This document shows positions 1 through 8,600 of a stretch of DNA of 64,000 nucleotides, piece by piece (positions within the stretch are counted from its first letter, which is position 1; every line of letters starts with the position of its first letter). The stretch is from JABFWF01 sp035539135 (GTDB lineage: Bacteria; Pseudomonadota; Gammaproteobacteria; Xanthomonadales; Xanthomonadaceae), in contig DATLJD010000014.1 in the NCBI GenBank assembly GCA_035539135.1, positions 372,001 to 436,000 of the forward strand, written 5' to 3'. Below the pieces are notes generated by a model that ran no database searches, was not told where the DNA came from, and was given only the letters and a program-made list of their open reading frames with translations. A program made the translations under genes and the position numbers.

Positions 1-441
1 GGCCTGCTGGTCGCGCTCGCCGGGATCGCGCTCGCGCAGGCGCTGGGTGATCCGCGTTTCGACGGCTATGCGTCGCTGGGTATCGGTGTGGTGCTGGCGG
101 TCGCCGCGCTGCTGCTCGCGCGGGAAACAAAAGGCCTGCTCATCGGCGAGGCCGCCGGGGCGGGAGTGCGCGAGGACATCCTTCGGATCGCCGCCGCCGA
201 CCGCGCGATCCGCTGCGCCAATGGCGTTCTCACCGTGCAGATGGGGCCGCGCAGCATCGTCGCCGCGCTCAGCGTGGAATTCGAGGATGCGCTGGCGACT
301 CCGGACATCGAGCGCTGCATCCGCCGCATCGAGGACGCGGTGCGGGCGGCGCACCCGGACGTGGTCGCCCTGTTCGTCAAACCGCAGACGGCTGGCACGT
401 GGGCGCGGCGCGCGGCCCGCCTGCGCGGAGACGAGGACTGA
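1..441 (+). CDS. Cation diffusion facilitator (CDF) family transporter, C-terminal part
   Basis: The reading frame is open from base 1, so the gene starts upstream of the window. The visible 146 residues begin with a hydrophobic stretch rich in Gly/Ala/Leu (last transmembrane helices). The motif ARETKGLLIGEAAG follows, which marks the junction between the CDF membrane domain and the soluble domain, and then an alpha-beta ZT-dimer-like cytoplasmic domain. CDF proteins export divalent metals such as Zn, Fe or Mn by proton antiport at the inner membrane. The metal-site helices lie outside the window, so the substrate cannot be inferred. The end of the gene is sure; the family call rests on the junction motif and topology. 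Confidence 0.75.
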   Translation, partial: GLLVALAGIALAQALGDPRFDGYASLGIGVVLAVAALLLARETKGLLIGEAAGAGVREDILRIAAADRAIRCANGVLTVQMGPRSIVAALSVEFEDALATPDIERCIRRIEDAVRAAHPDVVALFVKPQTAGTWARRAARLRGDED

Positions 442-521
442 AAGGCGGCCACCGGCGCCCCGCGGGCGTCGCCCCGCGGGCGCACTTCAAGCCCGGTCGG
501 GCGCGGCCGTTAAAGGGGGCG

Positions 522-1274
522 ATGAACGAGGCTGCACCTGCATCCACGGCGGCCGACCTGGACGCGTATTACGACAAGTTCTACGTCCACGGCCAGGCCG
601 AGATCCGCCGCCACCTGCAACGGCTGGTGGACGGCCGCTGCGCCGTACGCGCGCGCGCGGAAGGCAGCAACGCGAGCGTGGTCACGGTCGTGCTCCAGGT
701 CGAGGACGCCTCCCTGTGGGTGGACCTGCCCCCGGACGAGCCGATGCTGCGGTCCTGGCTGGCGGCGCCGCAGCTGCGCTTCGAGGGCAGCATCGAACGG
801 GTGGCGCTGCGCTTCTCCTGCGGCCCCGGCACGATGGACAGCCAGGACGGGCGCCCGGCGTTGCTGTTGCCGATCCCCACCCGCCTGCTGCACCTGCAGC
901 GGCGCGAGTATGTCCGGCGCGAACCGCCGATCGGCGCGCTCACCTGCCGAATCGCCGCACGGCGCGCGGGGCACGAGGTGGACGCGACCATCCGCGACAT
1001 CGGCGGCGGCGGGCTGGCGATCGTCGCCACCCGTGACGCCATCGACTTCACGGTCGGCGAGGTGCTGGGCAGCCGGATCGAACTGCCGGGAATCGGCGAG
1101 GTCGAGGTGGACCTGCGGGTATGCCACGTCCTCGCCCGCGAGCACCGGGGGCGCGAACTGGCCCAGGCCGGTTGCGAGTTCGTCGACCTGGCCCCGGCGG
1201 CGCAGCGCAAGCTGTTCCGCTACCTGATGCAGCTCGACCGGGAGGCGATGGCGCGCCGGCGGCTGGCCGAATGA
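522..1274 (+). CDS. PilZ-domain flagellar brake (YcgR-like) protein
   Basis: A 250-residue soluble protein. The ATG at 522 follows a purine-rich AAAGGGGG stretch. Residues about 1-115 resemble the YcgR N-terminal domain. A PilZ domain follows, beginning with an Arg-rich RREYVRRE segment (the RxxxR c-di-GMP contact), with DIGGGGLAI standing for the (D/N)xSxxG motif; the usual Ser is Gly here. YcgR proteins bind c-di-GMP and slow the flagellar motor. The adjacent convergent gene encodes a diguanylate cyclase, which fits c-di-GMP signalling, although no flagellar genes are in view. The changed Ser makes the exact binding mode uncertain. Confidence 0.8.
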   Translation: MNEAAPASTAADLDAYYDKFYVHGQAEIRRHLQRLVDGRCAVRARAEGSNASVVTVVLQVEDASLWVDLPPDEPMLRSWLAAPQLRFEGSIERVALRFSCGPGTMDSQDGRPALLLPIPTRLLHLQRREYVRREPPIGALTCRIAARRAGHEVDATIRDIGGGGLAIVATRDAIDFTVGEVLGSRIELPGIGEVEVDLRVCHVLAREHRGRELAQAGCEFVDLAPAAQRKLFRYLMQLDREAMARRRLAE

Positions 1275-1281
1275 CGCCGGC

Positions 1282-2304
1282 TCAGGACGCGTGCAGGCGG
1301 GGGCCCGCGCCGCGCGCGGCGCGCGTCCCGGTCTGGTCCCAGCGTTCGGCGACGACCCGGTTGCGGCCCTTGCTCTTGGCCCGGTAACACAGTTCGTCGC
1401 AGCGCGCGAGCAGCTCCGCCGGCGAACGCAGGCCGTCGCGGAAATCGAGCAGGCCGATGCTGGCGCCAACCCGGAAGCGCTCGCCCTCCCAGGCGAAGGC
1501 GAAGCCGGCCACTGCCTCGCGCAGCTTCTCGGCGACGCAGGCGGCATCCTCCGGGCTGGAGTCCTCGAGCAGCACCGCGAATTCGTCGCCGCCCAGACGC
1601 GCGAGGGTGTCGCGCTCGCGCAGCTGCTTGCGCAACAGCGCCGCCAGCTGGCGCAGCAGCTCGTCCCCGGCGACGTGGCCGCCGCGGTCGTTGACCGCCT
1701 TGAAGCGGTCCAGGTCGAAGCACAGCAAGGCATGGCAAGCGCCCTGCGCGGCCGCGCTGGCGACCGCGCGGTCCAGCCGCGACTCGAACGCGCGCCGGTT
1801 GACCAAGCCGGTCAGGGCGTCGTGGTTGGCGTGGTACATCAGTTCGCTGGTCAGCCGCTTGGCCGCGGTGACGTTGCGGAAGCTCAGCACCCAGCCGGCG
1901 GGCCGCCGCTCTTCCTCGATCGGCGCCAGCGCGCCGTCGATCAGGATCACGTGGCCGTCGCGGCGGACCAGCGCGGTGATGTCGCCGCCGGCCTGGAGCG
2001 CATCGAGATCGAGCACGTTGCCGCGCGCGTCCGTGAGCCGCACCACCTCGTCGAACGGGCGGCCCAGCGACTGTACCTCGCTCCAGCCGGTGAGATGGGC
2101 GGCGACCGGATTCAGGAACGCCACGCGCCCCTCCAGGTCGAGCACCGCGACGCCGTCCGGGATCGCGCGCAGCGCGCGCCGGCAGAAGGTCTCCGGGTCG
2201 CCGATCCGCGCGGTCGGGAGGCGCTGGCCACCCGCTCCTGTGCGGGGTGGACTGCCGGTCGCCGCCGCCGGCTCGGCATAAGGGTGCGGCGAAGGCGCGT
2301 GCAT
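1282..2304 (-). CDS. PAS-GGDEF diguanylate cyclase
   Basis: A 340-residue protein predicted to make c-di-GMP from two GTP. In ATG-based numbering a PAS sensor domain covers about residues 40-150 and a GGDEF domain covers about 160-320. The active-site loop is an intact GGDEF (about 238-242). An RERD motif five residues before it is the canonical RxxD product-inhibition I-site, so feedback control is likely. No membrane segment is seen, so the enzyme is probably cytoplasmic. The frame also offers an upstream TTG at 2325; I chose the ATG at 2304. It ends 7 bp from the convergent PilZ gene, a possible effector of its product. Confidence 0.85.
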   Translation of the reverse strand: MHAPSPHPYAEPAAATGSPPRTGAGGQRLPTARIGDPETFCRRALRAIPDGVAVLDLEGRVAFLNPVAAHLTGWSEVQSLGRPFDEVVRLTDARGNVLDLDALQAGGDITALVRRDGHVILIDGALAPIEEERRPAGWVLSFRNVTAAKRLTSELMYHANHDALTGLVNRRAFESRLDRAVASAAAQGACHALLCFDLDRFKAVNDRGGHVAGDELLRQLAALLRKQLRERDTLARLGGDEFAVLLEDSSPEDAACVAEKLREAVAGFAFAWEGERFRVGASIGLLDFRDGLRSPAELLARCDELCYRAKSKGRNRVVAERWDQTGTRAARGAGPRLHAS

Positions 2305-2408
2305 CCGGACACGGTAGCCCGGCAAGCGCCAAGCCCAAGTGAGTTCCGGGCGGTGGAGCCCACCCTGCGTCGCGGTTCAGGCTTGACCGGGGTCGCAACC
2401 CCCGCAGC

Positions 2409-3200
2409 TCAGCCCCGCGGCGAGCGCAGCAGCAATTCCAGCGCGCGCCCGGCGGCGGCGAAGGCGAACGCGCCGGTGACGTGGGTCGCGGCCCCCAGCC
2501 CGGTGCCGCAGTCCAGGCGCAGCGCCGCGTCCGCGTCGAGCTTCGGGCGCAGGCCGCACACGCTGCCGTCGGCCTGCGGGTAGCGCACGTTCTCCAGCGA
2601 ATACACCGCCGGCACGCCGAAGTAGCGGTCCGGGTTGCGCGGGAAACCGAAGTCCGCGCGCAGCTTCTTGCGGATCAGCGACAGCATCGCGTCGTGCTCG
2701 GTGCGCGAGAGGTCGCGCACGCGGACCTGGGTCGGGTCGGTGCGGCCCCCGGCGGAACCCACGGTGAGGATCGGCTGCTTGCGGCGCCGGCACCAGGCGA
2801 TCGCCTCGATCTTGGCGCGGAAGCTGTCGCAGGCGTCGAGCACCAGGTCGAAGCCGCCGCCGAGCAGTTCCTCCAGGTTGGACGGCGTCAGGAAGGCCGG
2901 CACCGCCTCCACGAGGAGGTCGGGATTGATCGCGCGGCAGCGCTCCGCCATCGCCGTCGCCTTGCCCTGGCCGTACTGCCCGAGCAGCGCCGGCAACTGG
3001 CGGTTGGTGTTGGACACGCAGATGTCGTCGGCGTCGATCAGGGTCAGCGCGCCCACGCCGCTGCGGGCCAGGGCTTCCACCGCCCACGAGCCGACACCGC
3101 CCAGCCCGACCACCGCGACGCGACGCCCCCGCAGGCGCGCGACCGCGCCGCTGCCGTACAGCCGGTCGATGCCGGAGAAGCGTTCGCGCCAGGGATCCAT
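2409..3200 (-). CDS. tcdA: tRNA threonylcarbamoyladenosine dehydratase
   Basis: An E1-like/ThiF-fold enzyme of 263 residues that cyclises t6A37 of ANN-decoding tRNAs to ct6A using ATP. The nucleotide-binding loop GLGGVGS (residues 32-38) is followed by the acidic strand TLIDADDI and the S-N-T-N-R segment typical of the family. GSAGGRTDP and the RDLSRTEHDAM stretch match CsdL/TcdA rather than MoeB or ThiF, and the length agrees. The start is an ATG at 3200. It faces a divergent small cytochrome-like gene across about 60 bp. In Enterobacteria TcdA works with CsdA/CsdE; neither is nearby here. Confidence 0.9.
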   Translation of the reverse strand: MDPWRERFSGIDRLYGSGAVARLRGRRVAVVGLGGVGSWAVEALARSGVGALTLIDADDICVSNTNRQLPALLGQYGQGKATAMAERCRAINPDLLVEAVPAFLTPSNLEELLGGGFDLVLDACDSFRAKIEAIAWCRRRKQPILTVGSAGGRTDPTQVRVRDLSRTEHDAMLSLIRKKLRADFGFPRNPDRYFGVPAVYSLENVRYPQADGSVCGLRPKLDADAALRLDCGTGLGAATHVTGAFAFAAAGRALELLLRSPRG

Positions 3201-3261
3201 CGTGCAAGTCTAGCGGCCGCCCGTGCTATCGTCGCCGCGGTTTTCCGGCTGGGGGATGCAG

Positions 3262-3678
3262 ATGGCAAGCAGCGGATCGCGTTACCTGTTCCTGTTCGTG
3301 CTGGGCCTGGCGGTGGGCGCTGTCGGCACCGTGATGGCGATGCGCGCGATCCAGGCGCGCAGCGACCACTTCCCGGGCAGCGTCATGGAAGTCATGGCCT
3401 GGCATGTCGGCCAGCTCAAGAACAGCACCCAGCAGAACCGTTGCGCCGCGACCGACACCCTGCCGCACCTGCAGACCCTGCGCGCGATGGCCAACGACAT
3501 CGAGCCGGCCTTCGGCGACCTGCGCGACGACCAGCGCTTCAGCCAGCACGCCAGCGACCTGCGCGCCAGCCTCGATGCCGCGCTCGCCAACCCGCCGCTC
3601 AATTGCGCCGGCGTCGGCACCACGCTCGGCAAGATCGGCGACGACTGCAAGGCCTGCCACCAGGACTTCCGCAACTGA
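3262..3678 (+). CDS. Small exported c-type cytochrome-like protein
   Basis: A 138-residue protein with an N-terminal hydrophobic segment (about residues 6-25) that acts as signal peptide or anchor. It carries a single CKACH haem c-binding motif near the C-terminus (CxxCH followed by QDFR). A C-terminal CxxCH on a helical protein resembles the cytochrome c prime/c556 family, where the haem sits in a four-helix bundle, so a periplasmic electron-transfer or gas-binding role is possible. Two extra cysteines lie in the middle. The start at 3262 is preferred because GGGGG lies six bases upstream; an in-frame ATG at 3256 is the alternative. Confidence 0.6.
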   Translation: MASSGSRYLFLFVLGLAVGAVGTVMAMRAIQARSDHFPGSVMEVMAWHVGQLKNSTQQNRCAATDTLPHLQTLRAMANDIEPAFGDLRDDQRFSQHASDLRASLDAALANPPLNCAGVGTTLGKIGDDCKACHQDFRN

Positions 3679-3845
3679 GGGACGCAGCCGGCCTGGCGAC
3701 CCGCCGGCGCGCCATGCGGTGAATCCGCGCTGACGCCGATCGCCGCTCGCGCGGCTGGTTGACCCCTCTTTCACCGCGGCGTTCCGAGGATGGATGACGG
3801 CCGGGAGCCTGCCTCCCGCCTCCCTTCCCTTCCGAGGAGAGTCGC

Positions 3846-4319
3846 ATGAACACTCGTCTGATCGGCGCCTGCGCCCTGTTCGCCACGCTCGCGGCCGGTG
3901 GTTGCGCGACCACGGCGGATTCCAGCTACGGCTACGGCACGGCGACGCCCGCGCCGGCCGGCACCTCCTGCTACGACTGCGGCACGGTGACCCGGATCGA
4001 GGTCGCCTCCACCGGCACCAGCAACGTGCCCAACGCCACCGGCGCCGTGCTCGGCGGCGTGGTCGGCGCCGCCGCCGGCCACGAACTGGCCAAGGACAGC
4101 AGCAAGGGCCGCCAGAACACCGCGACGGTCGCCGGCGCGGTCGCCGGTGCGGTCGCCGGCAACGCGATCCAGAACCGTGCGCAGGCCAACAACACGACCT
4201 ACAACGTCTACGTGCGGATGGACGACGGCACCACCCAGGTCATCACCCAGAACGACCTCAACGGCATCCGCGAAGGCTCCTACGTCCGGGTCAGCGGCGG
4301 ACGCGCCGTGCTGCGTTGA
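3846..4319 (+). CDS. Glycine-zipper outer-membrane lipoprotein (SlyB-like)
   Basis: A 157-residue protein. Its signal peptide ends in a lipobox-like LAAGGC, so Cys20 is probably lipidated. The central part (about residues 65-115) has two Gly/Ala-rich stretches, GAVLGGVVGAAAGHE and VAGAVAGAVAGN. These are the glycine-zipper 2TM pattern found in SlyB/Pal-associated envelope lipoproteins. The C-terminal part (TYNVYVRMDDGTTQVI) resembles the short beta domain that follows the zipper in this family. A strong GAGGAG ribosome site precedes the ATG, and a terminator lies immediately downstream, so the gene looks monocistronic. A structural envelope role is likely. Confidence 0.8.
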   Translation: MNTRLIGACALFATLAAGGCATTADSSYGYGTATPAPAGTSCYDCGTVTRIEVASTGTSNVPNATGAVLGGVVGAAAGHELAKDSSKGRQNTATVAGAVAGAVAGNAIQNRAQANNTTYNVYVRMDDGTTQVITQNDLNGIREGSYVRVSGGRAVLR

Positions 4320-4342
4320 GCAGCCAGCCCCGAGCAGGATCG

Positions 4343-4372
4343 AAGGCCCGCGCGAGCGGGCCTTCCCTTTTC
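4343..4372 (+). terminator. Rho-independent terminator of the glycine-zipper lipoprotein gene
   Basis: A perfect 8-bp stem (AAGGCCCG/CGGGCCTT) with a 6-base loop starts 24 bases after the stop codon and runs into TTCCCTTTT. Confidence 0.8.
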
Positions 4373-4490
4373 CGCCCAGCCTGGGGAGCTGCCGCCATAC
4401 GCCCCCCGACTGATGCGACGCAAGATGCGCACCCCCGGCTGGCGGGTTTAGTTTCGTGAAGTCCGTCCACTCCCGACTGGGGAATCACGC

Positions 4491-5567
4491 ATGAAAGGCA
4501 AGCTCAGCGCCACCCTCGCCTGCACCGTCGTCGTCGCAGGCGCGATCGCCGCGGCCACCGCCGCGCCGCCACCGGCCCGGCAGAATCCCCTGCGCGTGAG
4601 CATGTACGCGCACGACGGCACGCTGGAGGTGATCGTCACCAACACCAGCAACCGCATCGCGCGCGTGCCGAAGTGGCAGCTGCCCGCTCCCCGTCTGGAA
4701 GGGAACCTGTTCCGCATCAGCCGCGACGGCAAGCCGCTGGCCTACGAGGGCCCGATGATCAAGCGCGGCCTGCCGACCGCCGCCGATTTCGCGATCCTGC
4801 GTCCGGGCGAAAGCCGGCGCAGCGAGGTCGACCTCGCCGACTACTACGACCTGCGCCAGCCGGGCCAGTACACCGTCGTGCTGGCCTCGCCGCTGCAGTA
4901 CGCCTCGCTCTCGGACGGCCGCCAGCTGCGCACCGCGCGCGGCGCGCCGATGGTCCTGCGCAGCGCGCCGCTGCAGTTCTTCGGCCGCGGCAAGGCGCAG
5001 GTGCCGGCGGCGCGCAAGAAGCCGACCAAGCCCGGCGGCGGCACGGTGGTGAACGGGGTCAGCTACGTCGGCTGCTCGAGCACCCAGATCAACACCGCCG
5101 GCAGCGCGGTGGTGCAGGCGCGCGCCTACGCGGAGAACGCCAAGGGTTACCTTGCCGGCGGCACCGTCGGCTCGCGCTACACGACCTGGTTCGGCGCGTA
5201 CACCTCGTCGCGCTATGGCACCGCCAGCCAGCACTTCGTCGCCATCGACGGCGCGCTCGACCAGGGCGGCGGCCAGATCAAGATCAACTGCGGCTGCAAC
5301 CAGAACTACTACGCCTACGTGTATCCGACCCGCCCCTACGAGATCTTCGTCTGCCGCGCATTCTGGAGCGCGCCGCTGACCGGCACCGACTCCAAGGCGG
5401 GCACCCTGATCCACGAGACCAGCCACTTCAACGTGGTCGCCGGCACCGACGACATCGTCTACGGCCAGAGCGGCGCGAAGAACCTGGCATCGAGCGATCC
5501 GAACGGCGCCCTCGACAACGCGGACAACCACGAGTACTTCGCGGAAAACAACCCGAAGCTCAACTGA
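4491..5567 (+). CDS. Secreted M35-family (aspzincin) metalloendopeptidase
   Basis: A 358-residue preproprotein with a clear Sec signal (about residues 1-25, ending AAATAAPPP). An N-terminal beta-rich propeptide-like domain spans about residues 30-165. The catalytic domain has the zinc motif HETSH (308-312) and GTDDIVYG (318-325), which fits the aspzincin GTxDxxYG signature carrying the third zinc ligand. Several Cys pairs (CSSTQ, NCGCNQ, FVCRA) suggest disulfides. This is the peptidyl-Lys metalloendopeptidase/deuterolysin family, typical of predatory and proteolytic Xanthomonadaceae. The ATG at 4491 was chosen for the signal peptide. The enzyme is expected to act extracellularly; Lys-Xaa preference is inferred, not shown. 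Confidence 0.85.
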   Translation: MKGKLSATLACTVVVAGAIAAATAAPPPARQNPLRVSMYAHDGTLEVIVTNTSNRIARVPKWQLPAPRLEGNLFRISRDGKPLAYEGPMIKRGLPTAADFAILRPGESRRSEVDLADYYDLRQPGQYTVVLASPLQYASLSDGRQLRTARGAPMVLRSAPLQFFGRGKAQVPAARKKPTKPGGGTVVNGVSYVGCSSTQINTAGSAVVQARAYAENAKGYLAGGTVGSRYTTWFGAYTSSRYGTASQHFVAIDGALDQGGGQIKINCGCNQNYYAYVYPTRPYEIFVCRAFWSAPLTGTDSKAGTLIHETSHFNVVAGTDDIVYGQSGAKNLASSDPNGALDNADNHEYFAENNPKLN

Positions 5568-5589
5568 CGTTCCCCGGTTCCGTGCGGTC

Positions 5590-5619
5590 CACGAAGCCCG
5601 GCACGCGCCGGGCTTCGTG
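5590..5619. terminator. Perfect 13-bp inverted repeat after the M35 gene
   Basis: CACGAAGCCCGGC pairs perfectly with GCCGGGCTTCGTG across a 4-base loop, 22 bases after the peptidase stop codon. There is no T tract on either strand, so this is a terminator-like or RNA-stabilising hairpin rather than a classic terminator. Confidence 0.55.
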
Positions 5620-5657
5620 CATGATGGGTCCGCGCCGTTTCCCCGATGGAGGCCCGG

Positions 5658-6149
5658 ATGACCCTGCTCTACGTGCTCGCCGCGCTGCTCGTGCTGGTCG
5701 GCCTGGTCGGCATCGTGCTGCCGGCCCTGCCCGGGGTGCCGCTGGTGTTCGGCGGGATGCTGCTGGCGGCCTGGGCCGATGGCTTCCAGCGCATCGGCGT
5801 GGTCACGCTGGTCGTGCTCGGCCTGCTCACCCTGCTGTCGCTGGCGGTGGACGTCTGGGCCACCGCGGTCGGCGCCAAGCGCGTCGGCGCCAGCCGGCTG
5901 GCGCTCGCGGGCGCGGTGCTCGGGACGCTGCTGGGTTTCCTGTTCGTCCCGATCGGCCTGTTCGCGGGACCCTTCGTGGGCGCGGCCGCGGGCGAGCTGC
6001 TGCACCAGCGCCGGATCGACCGCGCGGTGCTCGGCCAGGCGACCCGCGTGGGCTTCGGCACCTGGCTGGGGATCGTGTTCGGCGTCGCGCTCAAGCTGAT
6101 GCTGGCGTGCGCCATGCTGGGCCTGTTCGCGCTGGCCTGGTTCGTCTGA
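5658..6149 (+). CDS. DUF456 family membrane protein
   Basis: A 163-residue, very hydrophobic protein of four to five membrane helices. The repeated small-residue motif GLVGIVLPALPGVPLVFGG near the N-terminus and the later GFLFVPIGLFAGPFVGA stretch are diagnostic of DUF456. These are two glycine-zipper hairpins separated by a basic loop (GAKRVGAS). Its function is unknown; the family sits in the inner membrane. The ATG at 5658 is preferred because GGAGG (5648-5652) lies at a good distance; an in-frame ATG at 5646 is the alternative. It is a single gene bounded by a hairpin upstream and a REP-like repeat downstream. Confidence 0.85.
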   Translation: MTLLYVLAALLVLVGLVGIVLPALPGVPLVFGGMLLAAWADGFQRIGVVTLVVLGLLTLLSLAVDVWATAVGAKRVGASRLALAGAVLGTLLGFLFVPIGLFAGPFVGAAAGELLHQRRIDRAVLGQATRVGFGTWLGIVFGVALKLMLACAMLGLFALAWFV

Positions 6150-6180
6150 CCTGAAACGCGAGGGCCGCCTTTTCCTTAGA

Positions 6181-6236
6181 CGGAGCTTGCTCCGCTGCCG
6201 TGCCGCGGTGCCCGGGACAGCGGAGCAAGCTCCGCT
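6181..6236. repeat. REP-like inverted repeat pair (CGGAGC family)
   Basis: Two related hairpins, CGGAGCTTGCTCCG (6181-6194) and AGCGGAGCAAGCTCCGCT (6219-6236), lie about 25 bases apart in the gap between two convergent genes. The same core recurs at 25558-25583 and 44799-44814. It resembles the intergenic REP elements common in Xanthomonadaceae. Confidence 0.7.
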
Positions 6237-6283
6237 CTACGACCTGCTTCCGACTGTCGTGAGCGAAGCAGGCGCCGCTCGTC

Positions 6284-6877
6284 TCACCACACCAGGTCGT
6301 CGGGCACCTGGTACTTCGGGTCCGCGTAGGGGTCCTCGTCCGCCGGCGCGTCCGGATCGACCCTGAGCGCGACCGCCGCGGGAAACACCGATTCGGCCTG
6401 CGCCAGCAGCTCCGCGGTCACCAGCAGGTAACGCCCGTCCAGCTGCAGCACACCGAGTTCTCCGGCGTTGAGCGCGCGCAGCTGTTCGGCGGTGACGTAG
6501 ATTCGTTTGATCTTGCCGCCGTAGGGGAAATGGCGCGCGATCTCGGCCTCGGCGACGTTCAGCGACTTGCCGTGCACGAGCTCCGCGAGCTTCGCCCGGG
6601 CTTCCCGGCGCTGGCGCGCGGCTTCCTGCTTCTGCCGCTCGGCCTCGATGCGCTCGTCCTTCTCGCGCTGGGCGCGCAGCGCGTAGGCCTTGGCGAGGTC
6701 GATTTCCTCGCGCGACTTCTTCGATGCGCGCGGCGGTTGCGCCCCAGCCTTACCGTGTCGTTCCGCCGGCTTCGGCCTGCCGCCGGCGCGCGCGGGCGGC
6801 TTTTGGGGCTTCCTGTCGGGCTTCGGCGCCGGCTTGAAGCCGAGGCCGAGCAGCTGGTCGCGGAGGGAATCGCTCAT
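6284..6877 (-). CDS. DUF2058 family protein (YaiL-like)
   Basis: A 197-residue soluble, highly charged protein. The conserved N-terminus MSDSLRDQLLGLGF matches the DUF2058 start and decides the ATG at 6877 over an upstream in-frame start. A basic Pro/Lys/Arg-rich linker (about 18-55) and a Lys/Glu/Arg/Gln helical segment (about 60-100, coiled-coil-like) follow. The C-terminal domain contains HFPYGGKIKRIYVT and ends YADPKYQVPDDLVW, both family hallmarks. Function is unknown; the basic coiled region suggests nucleic-acid or protein binding. It is likely cytoplasmic and stands alone, about 105 bp downstream of slyX. Confidence 0.8.
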   Translation of the reverse strand: MSDSLRDQLLGLGFKPAPKPDRKPQKPPARAGGRPKPAERHGKAGAQPPRASKKSREEIDLAKAYALRAQREKDERIEAERQKQEAARQRREARAKLAELVHGKSLNVAEAEIARHFPYGGKIKRIYVTAEQLRALNAGELGVLQLDGRYLLVTAELLAQAESVFPAAVALRVDPDAPADEDPYADPKYQVPDDLVW

Positions 6878-6981
6878 TGCCGTGCTGCGCTTGCGATAGG
6901 GCGTAAGAAGGGCGGAAGCATGCCGCAATCCGCGCGGGCGCGGAACGGCCGCATCGCGGTGCGGGGGATGCAGCGGGTGAA

Positions 6982-7200
6982 TCAGTAATGCGGCGGAGGC
7001 GGTTCCGTGGCAGGGTCGGCGTAGGGCGCGCCGCGATTGGCACGCAGCTCCTCGAGCGCACGCTGCAGGAGTTCGGCGTGGCGGGCGTTTTCCAGCCGGG
7101 TTTGCGTCAGGGCGTCGCCGAGCTCGGCGAGCGCCTGTTCCTGGAACGCGAGCCTGGTCTCGAGTTCGACCAGGCGTTCCTCGAGCGCGCGGTCGCTCAC
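6982..7200 (-). CDS. slyX: SlyX-family coiled-coil protein
   Basis: A 72-residue protein starting with GTG at 7200. It is almost wholly helical with heptad leucines (ALEERLVELETRLAFQEQAL), and ends in a Pro-rich PPPPHY tail. That tail and the coiled-coil body are the SlyX pattern. The GTG start overlaps the ugd stop (GTGA), so translation is probably coupled to the UDP-glucose dehydrogenase gene. SlyX proteins are widespread and of unknown function; the name comes from proximity to slyD in E. coli. Pairing with ugd is a local arrangement that does not by itself reveal a role. The start is fixed by the 4-base overlap. Confidence 0.85.
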   Translation of the reverse strand: MSDRALEERLVELETRLAFQEQALAELGDALTQTRLENARHAELLQRALEELRANRGAPYADPATEPPPPHY

Positions 7201-8555
7201 GCGTCCGGCCTGCGCACCGAGCGGCCGCGGCCGATGCCGTAATAGGCGAGGCCCACGGCTTCGACCTCCGCGGGTTCGTAGAGGTTGCGGCCGTCGAACA
7301 CCACCCGGTCGTGCAGCGTCGCCGCGAGACCGGCGAAGTCCGGGCTGCGGAACTGCTTCCACTCGGTGACCACGACCAGCGCGTCGGCGCCCCGCACGGC
7401 GTCCTGCGCGGAATCGCACAGCACGAGGTCGGCGCGCTCGCCGAAGATGCGGCGGGTCTCCTTCATCGCCTCCGGGTCGTAGGCGCGGACGGTCGCGCCG
7501 GCCTCCCACAGCTGGGCGAGCAGGCGGCGGCTGGACGCCTCGCGCATGTCGTCGGTGTTCGGCTTGAACGCCAGGCCCCACACCGCGAAGGTCTTGCCGC
7601 GCACGCCCTCGTCCTCGCCGAGGTCGTAGTGGCGCTGGATCAATTCGAACAGGTGGCCCTTCTGGGCGTGGTTGACCGCTTCCACCGCGTTGAGCAGGCG
7701 CGGCTCGCAGCCGACCTGCTCGGCGATGCGCGCCAGCGCCTGCACGTCCTTGGGGAAGCAGGAGCCGCCGTAACCGGCGCCCGGGTAGATGAAGTGCCAG
7801 CCGATGCGCGGGTCCGAGCCGATGCCCTGGCGCACGTGCTCGATGTCGGCGCCGACCTGCTCGGCGATGCACGAGATTTCGTTCATGAACGAGATCTTGG
7901 TCGCGAGCATCGCGTTCGCCGCGTACTTGGTCAGCTCGGCCGAGCGCACGTCCATCGCCACGATGCGCTCGTGGTTGCGGTTGAACGGCGCGTACAGGCG
8001 GCGCAGCTTGTCGATCGCCGCCGGGTTGTCGGAGCCGATCACGATGCGGTCGGGGCGCATGCAGTCCTCGACCGCCGCGCCCTCCTTCAGGAATTCCGGG
8101 TTGGACACCACGTCGAAGGCGATGTCCGCGCCACGCGCCTGCAGCGCCTGCGCGATCGTCGCCCGCACCTTGTCGGCGGTGCCGACCGGCACGGTCGACT
8201 TGTCCACCACGACCGCGGGCCGCTGCAGGTGTTCGCCGATGGTCCTGGCCACCGCCAGCACGTACTGCAGGTCGGCGCTGCCGTCCTCGTCGGGCGGCGT
8301 GCCGACCGCGATGAAGACGATGTCGCCGTGGGCAATGCCGGCGGCCGCGTCGGTGGTGAACTTCAGCCGGCCGGCCGCGTGGTTCGCCTTGACCATCGGT
8401 TCCAGGCCCGGCTCGTAGATCGGGATCACGCCGCGGTCGAGGCCTTCGACCTTGGCCTGGTCGACGTCCACGCAAACCACGTCGTGGCCGACCTCGGCCA
8501 GGCAGGTGCCGGTGACGAGGCCGACGTAGCCGGTGCCGAAGATGGTGACGCGCAT
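7197..8555 (-). CDS. ugd: UDP-glucose 6-dehydrogenase
   Basis: A 452-residue enzyme oxidising UDP-glucose to UDP-glucuronate with two NAD+, feeding exopolysaccharide, lipid A or capsule sugars. The N-terminal Rossmann motif is GTGYVGLVTG (residues 7-16). STVPVGTADKV and NPEFLKEG are family blocks. The catalytic Cys266 lies in GYGGSCFPKD. The C-terminal UDP-binding domain is present with AFKPNTDDMREA. Length matches class I bacterial Ugd. The stop overlaps slyX by 4 bases. A 9-bp perfect inverted repeat (8601-8624) lies about 45 bases upstream of the start. Confidence 0.95.
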   Translation of the reverse strand: MRVTIFGTGYVGLVTGTCLAEVGHDVVCVDVDQAKVEGLDRGVIPIYEPGLEPMVKANHAAGRLKFTTDAAAGIAHGDIVFIAVGTPPDEDGSADLQYVLAVARTIGEHLQRPAVVVDKSTVPVGTADKVRATIAQALQARGADIAFDVVSNPEFLKEGAAVEDCMRPDRIVIGSDNPAAIDKLRRLYAPFNRNHERIVAMDVRSAELTKYAANAMLATKISFMNEISCIAEQVGADIEHVRQGIGSDPRIGWHFIYPGAGYGGSCFPKDVQALARIAEQVGCEPRLLNAVEAVNHAQKGHLFELIQRHYDLGEDEGVRGKTFAVWGLAFKPNTDDMREASSRRLLAQLWEAGATVRAYDPEAMKETRRIFGERADLVLCDSAQDAVRGADALVVVTEWKQFRSPDFAGLAATLHDRVVFDGRNLYEPAEVEAVGLAYYGIGRGRSVRRPDA

Positions 8556-8600
8556 GGAGTCTCCTTCACTGAATGCGGGGCCGCGTAGTGTCGCAGCCGA

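Noticed and set aside
47..1036. 329-codon plus-strand ORF across the CDF and PilZ genes
   Set aside because: It is out of frame with both recognised proteins and its translation is Arg/Pro/Ala low complexity.
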